Shown here piece after piece: positions 12,067 to 21,091 of a stretch of 64,000 bases of DNA. The stretch is from Klebsiella pneumoniae. GTDB taxonomy: Bacteria > Myxococcota_A > UBA9042. The notes beneath the pieces were generated by a model that was not told the DNA's origin, ran no database searches, and saw only the letters and a program-made list of their open reading frames with translations. The position numbers and the translations under genes were made by a program. Position 1 is the stretch's first letter. Each line of letters opens with the position of its first letter. The DNA is taken from NCBI GenBank assembly GCA_945889325.1, contig CAMDBH010000001.1:62001-126000 (forward strand). The letters run 5' to 3'.

Positions 12067-13179
12067 ATGCAACGGAATTGGAAAAACCTAATCCGGGTCG
12101 AGCCGCTCGAAGTCGTTGAACTGTCCGAGACCTACGGCAAGTTTCAGGTTGAGCCGCTCGAACGCGGTTACGGCCAGACGCTTGGCAACAGCCTTCGACG
12201 GGTGCTGCTCTCGAGCATCCGCGGCGCTGCGATCACCGGTGTGCGGATGGCCGCTTTGGGTCGCGTTGTGCGCGAAGACGACGGCGGCAAAGGCAAAGTT
12301 CAGCGCAAGATGGTTGAGCAGATGCAAACCGCCTTGCACGAGTTCCAAGCGTTGCCCGATGTCGTCGAAGACGTTGCGGAAATTGTTCTCAACTTGAAAG
12401 AAGTCAACCTGCGTATGGAGGGCGAAGGCCCCGAGTTCGTCACGCTGGAAGCGGAAGCGCCGGCCAACGGCGGACCGCTGCGCGTCACTGCAGGGCACTT
12501 GCAGACGCCGGCCGGCATTACCGTGCTCAATCCGGACCTGCACTTGATGACCATTGAGCCGGGTGGCCGCGTTGAAATGGAATTGACGGTGAAAGAAGGC
12601 GTGGGCTACGTGCCGGCGACCCGCGAAAATAGCGAAGAAAATCCGGTGGATTTGCTGCCGATCGACGCCATTTACGCCCCCGTTCGGCGCGTCAATTTCC
12701 GCGTGACCAACGCGCGCGTCGAGCAGCGCACCGACTACGACAAACTGACTTTGGAAGTTTGGACCAACGGCGCCATCGACCCAGAAGCGGCAGTCAGCGT
12801 TGCGGCCAAAATTGTGCGCGATCAGTTGCGGGTATTTATTGGCTTTGACGATGAGGACGGCGAAGTCGAACTCGGCACAGCCGAACAGATCGCCACAATC
12901 AGCGCGCCGCTCAATGAAAATCTGTGGCGAACCATCGATTCGCTCGAATTGTCGGTGCGTTCGGCCAACTGCTTGCAGAACGCCAACCTGCGTTTGGTCG
13001 GTGAACTGGTTCAGCGCAGTGAGCCGGAAATGCTCAAGACCAAAAACTTTGGGCGCAAGTCGCTCAAAGAAATCAAAGACCTGTTGGAGACGATGGGACT
13101 GAATTTGGGTATGCACATTGAGAACTTTGATCCCGAGAACGTGCCGGCGTCCCTGCTTGTGCCGCCGCCACCGGCCTAG
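12067..13179 (+). CDS. rpoA: DNA-directed RNA polymerase subunit alpha
   Basis: 370 aa; [34 protein letters not shown]; alpha-[26 protein letters not shown]. Confidence 0.98.
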   Translation: MQRNWKNLIRVEPLEVVELSETYGKFQVEPLERGYGQTLGNSLRRVLLSSIRGAAITGVRMAALGRVVREDDGGKGKVQRKMVEQMQTALHEFQALPDVVEDVAEIVLNLKEVNLRMEGEGPEFVTLEAEAPANGGPLRVTAGHLQTPAGITVLNPDLHLMTIEPGGRVEMELTVKEGVGYVPATRENSEENPVDLLPIDAIYAPVRRVNFRVTNARVEQRTDYDKLTLEVWTNGAIDPEAAVSVAAKIVRDQLRVFIGFDDEDGEVELGTAEQIATISAPLNENLWRTIDSLELSVRSANCLQNANLRLVGELVQRSEPEMLKTKNFGRKSLKEIKDLLETMGLNLGMHIENFDPENVPASLLVPPPPA

Positions 13180-13244
13180 TTTGCCCGCTAGATCTGGGAA
13201 TAATTGGTTTTTCGCAGATAAAATCTGCCCACAGTGAGGAAGTC

Positions 13245-13598
13245 ATGCGTCATAAACTAAGCGGTCGCCATTTCGGCAGAGAGTCGTCCCACCGCAAAGC
13301 CATGTTGCTCAATTTGTGCAAGTCGCTGATCGAGCACGGTCGGATCACCACCACGGTGGCCAAGGCCAAGGAATTGCGCGGCTGGGTCGAACCACTGGTG
13401 ACCTTGGGCAAGGAGGATTCCATCCACCGTCGCCGGTTGGCTTTTGCGCAACTGCGCGACAACGGCTTGGTCACAAAGTTGTTTGCCGAACTCGGCCCAA
13501 AGTTTTCTTCGCGTCCGGGCGGTTACACGCGGTCGTTCAAGCTCGGTCTCCGCTCCGGTGATGCCGCGCCGATGGCGATCATCGAATTTGTCGAGTGA
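13245..13598 (+). CDS. rplQ: 50S ribosomal protein L17
   Basis: [45 protein letters not shown]. Confidence 0.97.
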   Translation: MRHKLSGRHFGRESSHRKAMLLNLCKSLIEHGRITTTVAKAKELRGWVEPLVTLGKEDSIHRRRLAFAQLRDNGLVTKLFAELGPKFSSRPGGYTRSFKLGLRSGDAAPMAIIEFVE

Positions 13599-13619
13599 GC
13601 AAAATTGTTTGGTTTTTTT

Positions 13620-13648
13620 GCGAGGGCGGGCTCCATGTCCGCCTTCGC
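13620..13648. terminator. Terminator-like hairpin after rplQ (convergent with next gene)
   Basis: GCGAGGGCGG-N9-CCGCCTTCGC with adjacent T-run on the left flank. Confidence 0.55.
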
Positions 13649-13665
13649 GCGTTTTGCGAGGTGGC

Positions 13666-14322
13666 CTATTGCGGCTGCCAGCGGTAGCCGGTCTGCCTTA
13701 CAGTTTGCAAGCATTGCGAGGCATTGCCGAGGGCCACACGCAGGCGCTGCACGTGAACGTCCACCGTCCGCACCCCGCCGTCGTACGACTGGCCCCACAC
13801 CGCGGCCAGCAACGCCTCACGCGACCAAGTCCGATCTGGGTGTTGCGCAAAGTGGCGCAACAACGCGAACTCCCGATGAGGCAACGCCAAAAGCCGTTCA
13901 CCGACGAAGGCCTGCTGCGCCTGCAAATCGACCAACAGAGGCCCCGAGCGCAACGACACCTCCCGCCCAGGCCGGTGGTCGAGCACGCGTTCCACGCGCG
14001 CCAGCAGCTCGGCTTGGGTAAACCCGCGTGCGATAAAGTCATTGCAAGTCAGCGCAGACGCCAGATGCAGGCGTTCCAGGTCCAAAACCAGTAGCCATGG
14101 AACCCGACCAACAACGGGATGCTTAGAAATCGCTGGGGAAAGTCTATCGACGGCCTGAAACGGGGCCGGTTCAAAGACCGCCAGATCGGGGGGCATGGTC
14201 AACGGGCAATCAAACCAATGGCCGCGCAAAAGACGCGGCACGACCTGATAGTCGCTCTGCAGCAGCGCCGAGCGGAGCGGGGACGAGTCGCCAAGTTCAG
14301 AAAAAACAAAGATTTTCTTCAT
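13666..14322 (-). CDS. OmpR/PhoB-type response regulator with degenerate receiver
   Basis: C-terminal winged-helix WSREALLAAVWGQSYDGGVRTVDVHVQRLRVALG...VRQTGYRW; receiver has PDLAVFEPAPF in place of the phospho-Asp motif. Confidence 0.8.
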   Translation of the reverse strand: MKKIFVFSELGDSSPLRSALLQSDYQVVPRLLRGHWFDCPLTMPPDLAVFEPAPFQAVDRLSPAISKHPVVGRVPWLLVLDLERLHLASALTCNDFIARGFTQAELLARVERVLDHRPGREVSLRSGPLLVDLQAQQAFVGERLLALPHREFALLRHFAQHPDRTWSREALLAAVWGQSYDGGVRTVDVHVQRLRVALGNASQCLQTVRQTGYRWQPQ

Positions 14323-14547
14323 TTCTTCGTCCCTGTTCGCTCACCGCAGTAGCAGCTTGGCCGCAAAAAGTGGTATGTACGCGCCGCCCAAAGTCTGGCA
14401 CAGCCGCTGTGCAGACTGCAAAGTTTGATCGTGAATCAGCTAGGCGCTCGATCGCGGTTGTGCGCAAGAATTGCCGGAATCGACAGCAGGACGCTGCTTC
14501 GCTCAAGCCTTTTGTCTCTGCCGAAAGATGTTTGATTATAGGTTGGT

Positions 14548-16176
14548 GTGGCGCAAGTGCCTAAAATTCGCTTACAATCGCAAAGTGTTCTGCGACAAGG
14601 ATTGCCGTGGGCTTTGGCCACGGCTGTGCTCATTACGGCGGCGTATCCGCCTTGGTCGCTGTGGCCATTGGCCTTTTTTGCCTACGTGCCGCTGCTTTAC
14701 TGGTTGCACAAACATCCAACGCCCCTGAAGCAGGCCGCGCTGCTCGGTCTGATTCCAGGCACGATTCTTCACGCGGGGGTTTTCTGGTTTCTAATTCACA
14801 CCATGGAAGCGATGAGTGGTTTCCCGCTGCCGCTGGCGATGGCCACCCTGGTCGGGTACGCGCTGGCCATGGGCGTGCATCAGGCCGTGTTCATGTTGGC
14901 GGTGCGTTTGGTATCTCAGAGCGAATTGTCCTTCAATCGCACGCTATTACAGGCACTGGCCTTGGCCACAGTGTATGCGGCGATCGAATTTGGCGTGCCC
15001 TACCTGTTTCCATGGTACTTGGGGAATGCGTTTTTCGACCAGCCGATGTGGATACAAACTGCTGAATTCATAGGTATTTGTGGCACAAGTCTGTTGGTCA
15101 TGCTGTGCAATTTGTTGCTGACGCACGCGGCGTTGGCTAAGCAATGGCGCTGGCGTTTTGTGGCAATCGCGAGCGGTTTGCTCGTATTTATGGGCGCTTA
15201 CGGCACGATGCGCATGAAACAAATCGATGCTGCGCCGGTACAGAAAACGCTCAAGACCCTGATCGTGCAAGCCAATGCCTCGCTCAAGGAAAAATTGTCA
15301 GAAGGACGCGCGCGCATGCCGATGCTCGATCGCGCGGAAACAATCATTCGGCAAGCTGACTTAGGCGATCGCGATCTGGTGATCTTGCCAGAAGGGGCCA
15401 TGCCATTCTTCTGGATTCCCGACGCCGTGGGTCCAGCGGCCCAAACGGAACGCAAGATCCCAACCCGCTCGCCACCGATCCTGCGCGAAGCCAAGCAACG
15501 CATGCTGACGTTGGTTCACGACGTAAACAAGCCAATTCTGCTGGGTAGTTTACGGCGGTTGGACCGGATGTGGGTGCAAGAAGCTCGCAACGCGGCGTTT
15601 TTGCAGTGGCCAGACGGACGGGAGCAGGTGTACGACAAGAAAATTCTGCTGCCTTTTGGCGAATATCTGCCGTTTACTTCGCTATTTCCGGCGCTCAAGG
15701 AGTCGATTCCGGGCGTGTCGCACATGGATCCCGGCACGGCCAGCGGCAAGATGGACGTCGCTGGCGTCAAAATATTGGTAAACATCTGTTATGAAGCGCT
15801 GTTTGCGAATTTCTTGCGGAGTGAAGGCTCGGACGCCGAAGTCCTGGTCAACCTGACCAACGACGTCTGGTTTGGGCCCGAACCGGCACCAACTCTGCAT
15901 TTAATGGTACAACAGGCGCGCGCGGTGGAATTGCGCCGGCCGCTGCTGCGTTCGACGGTCACCGGTATCACCGTGCATGTCAGCGCCGACGGTGTGATGC
16001 ACGATCCAACTGAACTTTATGTCGAAGCGACACGGCGTTATGACGCACAAGTCCGCGATCTGGATAGTCCTTATCGCCATTGGGGCGACGCGCCGATGTG
16101 GCTGCTGACCTTGGGCAGCGTCGCGTTTTTGCTGCATCACAGCCTGCGGCAGCGCAAGGCCGCGAAAATATCTTGA
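14548..16176 (+). CDS. lnt: Apolipoprotein N-acyltransferase
   Basis: 542 aa, multi-TM N-terminus + nitrilase fold (LVILPEGAMPFF, DKKILLPFGEYLPF, NICYEALF, NLTNDVWFG). Confidence 0.88.
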   Translation: MAQVPKIRLQSQSVLRQGLPWALATAVLITAAYPPWSLWPLAFFAYVPLLYWLHKHPTPLKQAALLGLIPGTILHAGVFWFLIHTMEAMSGFPLPLAMATLVGYALAMGVHQAVFMLAVRLVSQSELSFNRTLLQALALATVYAAIEFGVPYLFPWYLGNAFFDQPMWIQTAEFIGICGTSLLVMLCNLLLTHAALAKQWRWRFVAIASGLLVFMGAYGTMRMKQIDAAPVQKTLKTLIVQANASLKEKLSEGRARMPMLDRAETIIRQADLGDRDLVILPEGAMPFFWIPDAVGPAAQTERKIPTRSPPILREAKQRMLTLVHDVNKPILLGSLRRLDRMWVQEARNAAFLQWPDGREQVYDKKILLPFGEYLPFTSLFPALKESIPGVSHMDPGTASGKMDVAGVKILVNICYEALFANFLRSEGSDAEVLVNLTNDVWFGPEPAPTLHLMVQQARAVELRRPLLRSTVTGITVHVSADGVMHDPTELYVEATRRYDAQVRDLDSPYRHWGDAPMWLLTLGSVAFLLHHSLRQRKAAKIS

Positions 16177-16248
16177 TATCTTGAACTATTTTGCTACCTT
16201 CGCTGATTTGTTCGACCACGATCAGCCCAAGTGCGGCCAAGGACTCCG

Positions 16249-17403
16249 ATGACGAAGCGCAAATCAGCCAAACCCAAGGTGCAAACCGGCGACCGGCTGC
16301 AAAAATTTATCGCCACTTCGGGCGTTGCCTCGCGGCGATCGGCCGAAGAGTTGATCGCGCAAGGGCGGATCGAAGTCAACGGCGTGGTCGTGACCGAACC
16401 GGGTACGCGCATCGATCCGGAGCTGGATCAGGTGCGTTTCGATGGCGAAAAGCTCAAACCTCAATCGCAGCGGGTGGTTCTGCTGCTGCACAAACCGGTC
16501 GGCTTTCTGTCGTCGGCCAAAGATCCCGACGGTCGACCGCTGGTTTATCATCTGGTGCCCAAGGATTTGGCGCTGCGCACGATCGGTCGTCTGGATTTTA
16601 ACACCGAAGGCGTGCTTTTGTTCACCAATGACGGCGAGTTGGCCGAACGACTCGGGCACGCGCGTTACAGCGTGCAACGCGTCTATGAGGCACGCGTGCG
16701 CGGCATTCCGACGGAAATGACGTTGGCTGCCCTGCGCCGCGGCGTGCGTCTGGAGGACGGACCGGCCCGCGTTGAGAGCGTGGAAGTCGTCAAAGCGACG
16801 GAAAATAACGCTTGGTTGCGCTTGGTTCTGGTTGAAGGGCGCAACCGAGAAGTGCGACGCCTGATGGAACGCGTCGGGCATCCCGTCGTGCGCCTGCGCC
16901 GCGTGGCCTTTGCGGGGTTGACAGTCGGCGCGCTCAAGCACGGCGATTGGCGGATTTTGTTGCCCGAAGAAGTCGATGCCTTGCAAACCCGTGGCCACGT
17001 CGGCGCTTTTGAATTGCCTCCCGATCCACGGCGCAAAGCTGGCGCGCAACGCCTGGAGCGAGAAGCCAAGCGCGGGCAAATCCGCGCGGAAACGCGCGAC
17101 AAGCCCACGGCACCGCGATCGACGGCCGTCAAACCGCCGACCCGGGGACGCAAGCGTTTGGTGGATGATCCGAGCGCACCGCCAGCGCAAGATCGCAGCC
17201 AGCGCAAAGCCCTGCAGCAGCAACGCATTTCCGATCGCCGCCGCGGCTCTGCGCAGGAAATTCTGGAACGGGAAACCGACGGCCATCGGCGCACGGCGCG
17301 AAAAAAGATTGTCCCGCTGGGCAAGACGCCGCAGCCCGCCGGCAAATCCGAACGCGCGGCCCCGATCAGCAGCGGCAAGGCCCCGCGCCGAGGTCGCAAG
17401 TGA
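16249..17403 (+). CDS. RsuA/RluB-family pseudouridine synthase with ~130-aa basic C-terminal tail
   Basis: S4 domain LQKFIATSGVASRRSAEELIAQGRIEVNG; GRLDFNTEGVLLFTNDGELAERL; EGRNREVRRLMERVGHPVVRLRRVAFAGL; start region approximate. Confidence 0.9.
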   Translation: MTKRKSAKPKVQTGDRLQKFIATSGVASRRSAEELIAQGRIEVNGVVVTEPGTRIDPELDQVRFDGEKLKPQSQRVVLLLHKPVGFLSSAKDPDGRPLVYHLVPKDLALRTIGRLDFNTEGVLLFTNDGELAERLGHARYSVQRVYEARVRGIPTEMTLAALRRGVRLEDGPARVESVEVVKATENNAWLRLVLVEGRNREVRRLMERVGHPVVRLRRVAFAGLTVGALKHGDWRILLPEEVDALQTRGHVGAFELPPDPRRKAGAQRLEREAKRGQIRAETRDKPTAPRSTAVKPPTRGRKRLVDDPSAPPAQDRSQRKALQQQRISDRRRGSAQEILERETDGHRRTARKKIVPLGKTPQPAGKSERAAPISSGKAPRRGRK

Positions 17404-18503
17404 TTCCACAGCGAATTTGCTGCGTTGTCGGCGCACGTCCCAATTTCATGAAAGTCGCGCCGGTCTATCTGGCGCTCAAACGCCGCGATCTGAACGTGCG
17501 CTTGGTGCACACCGGGCAACACTACGACCCGAAAATGTCGAGTGTTTTTTTTGACGATTTGGGGATGCCGAGGCCGGACGCCTTTCTGGGTGTCGGATCG
17601 GGCAATCATGCCGAGCAGACCGCCAAGGTGATGACACTTTTCGATCGCGATTGCGAAGACTTCCAGCCCGAACTGGTGCTGGTGGCCGGTGACGTCAATT
17701 CCACGATCGCCTGTGCGCTCGTCGCCAGCAAACGCGGCATCGCGGTCGGGCACGTTGAAGCGGGGCTGCGTTCACGCGATTGGGCCATGCCCGAAGAGAT
17801 CAACCGCATTTTGACCGACGCCTGTAGCGATCTGCTTTTTACGCCCTCGCGCGACGGCGACGCCCATTTGCGCGCTGAAGGGGTGGCCGAGCACCGCATT
17901 CATTTCGTCGGCAACTGCATGATCGACAGTCTGCGTACGCACTTGGCGCGGGCCTTGTCGCTGGGGACGGCAAAACATCTGGGCTTTGACCCGGGCGCCT
18001 ACGCAGTGGCGACATTGCACCGGCCTTCCAATGTCGACGATCCAGCGCAACTGAAACGTTTGCTCGACGCGCTGGCCCAGGTGGCCAAACATTGCCCGGT
18101 GTTGTTTCCGATCCATCCCCGCACAAAAAAATCCATAATCGACGCGGAGTTGCAGGTTGCTGATGCGATCTCACTGGTGGAGCCGATGGGCTACTTGCAG
18201 TTTTTGGGCGCCATGGCGCAAGCGAAGTTTGTGCTGACGGATTCCGGCGGCATTCAAGAAGAAACCACAGCGCTAGGGGTGCCGTGTTTGACCCTGCGCG
18301 CCAACACCGAACGACCGGTGACTGTCAGCGAAGGCAGCAATATTTTGCTTGGCCTTGATACGGCTGCCATTTTTCCCGCCGTGCGCAACATTCTGTCTGG
18401 ACGCGCCAAAACCGGCCAGATACCCGAATTGTGGGATGGACACGCCGCGGAGCGCGTCGCCGACGTCATAAGCGGCGGTTTCCGCACGTTACTCGAGGGT
18501 TAG
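17400..18503 (+). CDS. wecB: UDP-N-acetylglucosamine 2-epimerase (non-hydrolysing)
   Basis: VGARPNFMKVAPVYLALKRR...VHTGQHYDPKMSSVFFDDLGMPRPD...VLTDSGGIQEETTALGVPCLTLRANTERPVT. Confidence 0.92.
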   Translation: MIPQRICCVVGARPNFMKVAPVYLALKRRDLNVRLVHTGQHYDPKMSSVFFDDLGMPRPDAFLGVGSGNHAEQTAKVMTLFDRDCEDFQPELVLVAGDVNSTIACALVASKRGIAVGHVEAGLRSRDWAMPEEINRILTDACSDLLFTPSRDGDAHLRAEGVAEHRIHFVGNCMIDSLRTHLARALSLGTAKHLGFDPGAYAVATLHRPSNVDDPAQLKRLLDALAQVAKHCPVLFPIHPRTKKSIIDAELQVADAISLVEPMGYLQFLGAMAQAKFVLTDSGGIQEETTALGVPCLTLRANTERPVTVSEGSNILLGLDTAAIFPAVRNILSGRAKTGQIPELWDGHAAERVADVISGGFRTLLEG

Positions 18504-18518
18504 CTGTACAAACGCAAG

Positions 18519-20153
18519 ATGACAGTTGCCGTAGTCGTGTTGGCGGTCGCAGTTGTGGCTGCGGCGGGGCTGTTTCTGCTAAAACCTATTGAGCCTGAAG
18601 CGTTTATACTTGAGCACGTCGTGCCCGAGGACGCCGACGCCTTGCTCTGGCTCGATTCGCTCGCCCCATTGGCGCAAAGTTTGGCGCAGTTAGCCGCGAG
18701 GGTTCCCGGCACCGCGGGGATTTTGGACGCAGGCAAACTGGTTCTCGGCGTCGATCTGCGCGATGCCGACGCGGTTGCGCGCGCAGGTCTGCGCAATGAT
18801 GCGGGGATTTGTGTCTTTCGCTGGCACGGCGCGCTGTGGCTGATTCTACCGATTACTTCGCCCGAGGGTGGGGCACACCTTTCTAGGTTGCTGCAGGGCC
18901 GCGGTTACAGAGTGGGGCCAGGTCTGGGTGCATTCGAAGATCTGCAAAATCATTGGGACATTTTTGATCGCCAACAGGACAAGGTCGCAATAGCGCACTT
19001 GTTCCAGTCCGGCGCGGCGGCGATCTTGCGCTGGCAAATTGCGCCTCGGCCCGCAGACCACGCCAGCGCCGAGTACACTGCTTGGCGCAAAGCCGCACAC
19101 ATGAAGGAAAAAGCGCTGCACGGCGCCCAAGGGCAAATGCACCTGCGCATGGCGTGGCAAAAAGAGGGCCCAGAAATTGCCGCTTTGCACACGGCGCTGG
19201 GGATTGGCAACTTGGTATTTAGCGGCGCGTTGGACAAAATAGTGAGGATGGAGGCTGACTTTGATATGGCCGCCGGCAAGCCGACCTTGCGAATTGAATT
19301 GGCCTGTCAGCCGGGCGATCTGGCTGAGATTGCAAAATTTCACCAGAATTTTGTCGTGTCTACCGGACCCGGTCTGCTGGATCTCGGCGCGTTGCTGCCC
19401 GATGAAACGCCGTTGTTTTGGCGCGGGCGTCTGAACCCCGCGATTTTGAACATGTTACCCTCGACGCTGCGCGATCGATTCCTGCCCGCGGCGCTGCTCA
19501 GTTTTTGGCATCCTTCCTTGCAAGGGGTCGACGCGCGTTCTGACTTGATCGCGTTTCTGGACGGTCAGGTCGCCGCCGGGTTGCTGGGTGTTGCCGACGA
19601 TTTCCCTCTAGATCCCTATCTTTGGACGCCGGCAACCTTGCGCAAAGGCCTGCGGGCTTTCGTGGCCGTGTCGCTTCAAACTGACACCCAAGCCGCCCAT
19701 TTCATGGACCGCGTCCGGTCGGCGATCGACACCAGCAGCGAAAAGGCCGTTTCGGTTCAAATGCTTGAATTTAGCGGCTTTTCTGTGGCCGATCCACAGG
19801 GACCTTGGCTGATGTTGCGCAAGGACGCCCAAGTCGTTTTGGTCAGCGGCATCGGGGCTCAAGACGACTTGCAACACATTGCAGACGGCAAATTCCCCAG
19901 CCTGCAGGCGGCAGTGCGCGGCGAGCTGGAGAAATCCGCGGTCCACGGCGCCCAGCTCTGGACCGCACTGCTCACGAGTACGCCGCGCATCGCGCGTTCG
20001 CTGCGCCGCCGCGGCGTGCCAGATTATGTAGTGCAAATGCTAGCATCGGTCGCTGCCGTGGCCACGACTGTGCAATGGACGCAGGACGGCCTGCAGATTC
20101 GTTTGGCGCTGCGTCCGAGCGAACTCGATGCCGATGCAGGGGAGGCGCCGTGA
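18519..20153 (+). CDS. Uncharacterised membrane-anchored protein
   Basis: 544-aa ORF, single N-terminal TM; no confident family from sequence reading; stop codon coincides with start of repeat copy 1. Confidence 0.7.
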   Translation: MTVAVVVLAVAVVAAAGLFLLKPIEPEAFILEHVVPEDADALLWLDSLAPLAQSLAQLAARVPGTAGILDAGKLVLGVDLRDADAVARAGLRNDAGICVFRWHGALWLILPITSPEGGAHLSRLLQGRGYRVGPGLGAFEDLQNHWDIFDRQQDKVAIAHLFQSGAAAILRWQIAPRPADHASAEYTAWRKAAHMKEKALHGAQGQMHLRMAWQKEGPEIAALHTALGIGNLVFSGALDKIVRMEADFDMAAGKPTLRIELACQPGDLAEIAKFHQNFVVSTGPGLLDLGALLPDETPLFWRGRLNPAILNMLPSTLRDRFLPAALLSFWHPSLQGVDARSDLIAFLDGQVAAGLLGVADDFPLDPYLWTPATLRKGLRAFVAVSLQTDTQAAHFMDRVRSAIDTSSEKAVSVQMLEFSGFSVADPQGPWLMLRKDAQVVLVSGIGAQDDLQHIADGKFPSLQAAVRGELEKSAVHGAQLWTALLTSTPRIARSLRRRGVPDYVVQMLASVAAVATTVQWTQDGLQIRLALRPSELDADAGEAP

Positions 20154-20351
20154 GAGCGTGTGAAAAATCCTTTTTTCACGCTCTCGATTGGGGTCTGGTA
20201 TTGGCAATTTCTGCCAATCGACCCAAAGTGGGCTCGGATTCAAATTTCTGGTTCCAGTAATATCATTATCTTACGGAGCGTCCATGCAGAAACTGCTAAT
20301 ACCTGACCCCGCTCAGAGGCTGTGAAATGAATATTTCACAGCCTCTGAGCG
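20151..20351. repeat. Three-hairpin intergenic repeat, copy 1
   Basis: TGAGAGCGTG...CACGCTCTC hairpin + 121-bp core (20190-20310) with 25-bp imperfect inverted repeats + 19-bp-stem hairpin (20310-20351); near-identical to copies 2 and 3. Confidence 0.9.
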
Positions 20352-21091
20352 AGCTGCCACAAATTCCCGCACCCATAGCGCAACCCGTTGGCGCAACTGC
20401 ACTATTGGCGATCGACGCGCGACAATTGAACCGCACTTTTGCCATTGTCGGCGCGACCGTCCAAGCGCTGGTGAACGTCGACTTGGCGATTGCGCCTAAG
20501 GAAATCGTTGCGATCATCGGGCGTTCTGGCGCGGGCAAATCGACGTTGCTCAATCTGATCGGCGCGCTGGATCGTCAATACCAAGGCGAGTTGCGGGTCT
20601 TCGGTCAGGAGTTGAAGTCGCTGTCCGATGCGCAGCTATCGCGTTTTCGCAATCGACAAATCGGCTTTGTTTTTCAGGCATTCCAGTTGTTACCCAACAT
20701 TTCCGTCGGTGAAAATGTCATGCTCCCCGCCTATTTTGGCAGCGACTTGGCCCAAAGCGAGATCGAACGCCGCGCGCGCTGGCTGCTCGGTGAGATGGAA
20801 CTGTCGGCACGATTTGATCAAAACCCGCAACAAATGTCGGGCGGCGAGAGGCAGCGCGTCGCCATTGCCCGCGCCCTGTTGCTGGAGCCACCGCTGCTGG
20901 TCTGCGACGAACCGACGGGCAGCCTCGACGCCGCGACGGCGCAACAAATCTTGCAACTATTCAATAGTATTCGGGATAAATTTGGGACAACCTTGGTGAT
21001 GGTGACACACGATCCGTCAGTTGCGGCCGCAGCCGATCGCGTCATTACGCTTGATCGCGGCCTTGTCGCCAGCAACACGGAGGTCGCGTGA
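20327..21091 (+). CDS. ABC transporter ATP-binding protein (LolD/MacB type)
   Basis: Walker A GRSGAGKST, signature MSGGERQRVAIARAL, Walker B LLVCDEPTGSLD; only ATG start lies in repeat hairpin. Confidence 0.9.
   Translation: MNISQPLSELPQIPAPIAQPVGATALLAIDARQLNRTFAIVGATVQALVNVDLAIAPKEIVAIIGRSGAGKSTLLNLIGALDRQYQGELRVFGQELKSLSDAQLSRFRNRQIGFVFQAFQLLPNISVGENVMLPAYFGSDLAQSEIERRARWLLGEMELSARFDQNPQQMSGGERQRVAIARALLLEPPLLVCDEPTGSLDAATAQQILQLFNSIRDKFGTTLVMVTHDPSVAAAADRVITLDRGLVASNTEVA

Noticed and set aside
12088-13116. 342-aa antisense ORF across rpoA
   Set aside because: Shadow of a highly conserved gene; biased composition, no domain.
16264-17436. 390-aa antisense ORF over the pseudouridine synthase
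   Set aside because: Opposite strand to a motif-confirmed gene; composition artefact.
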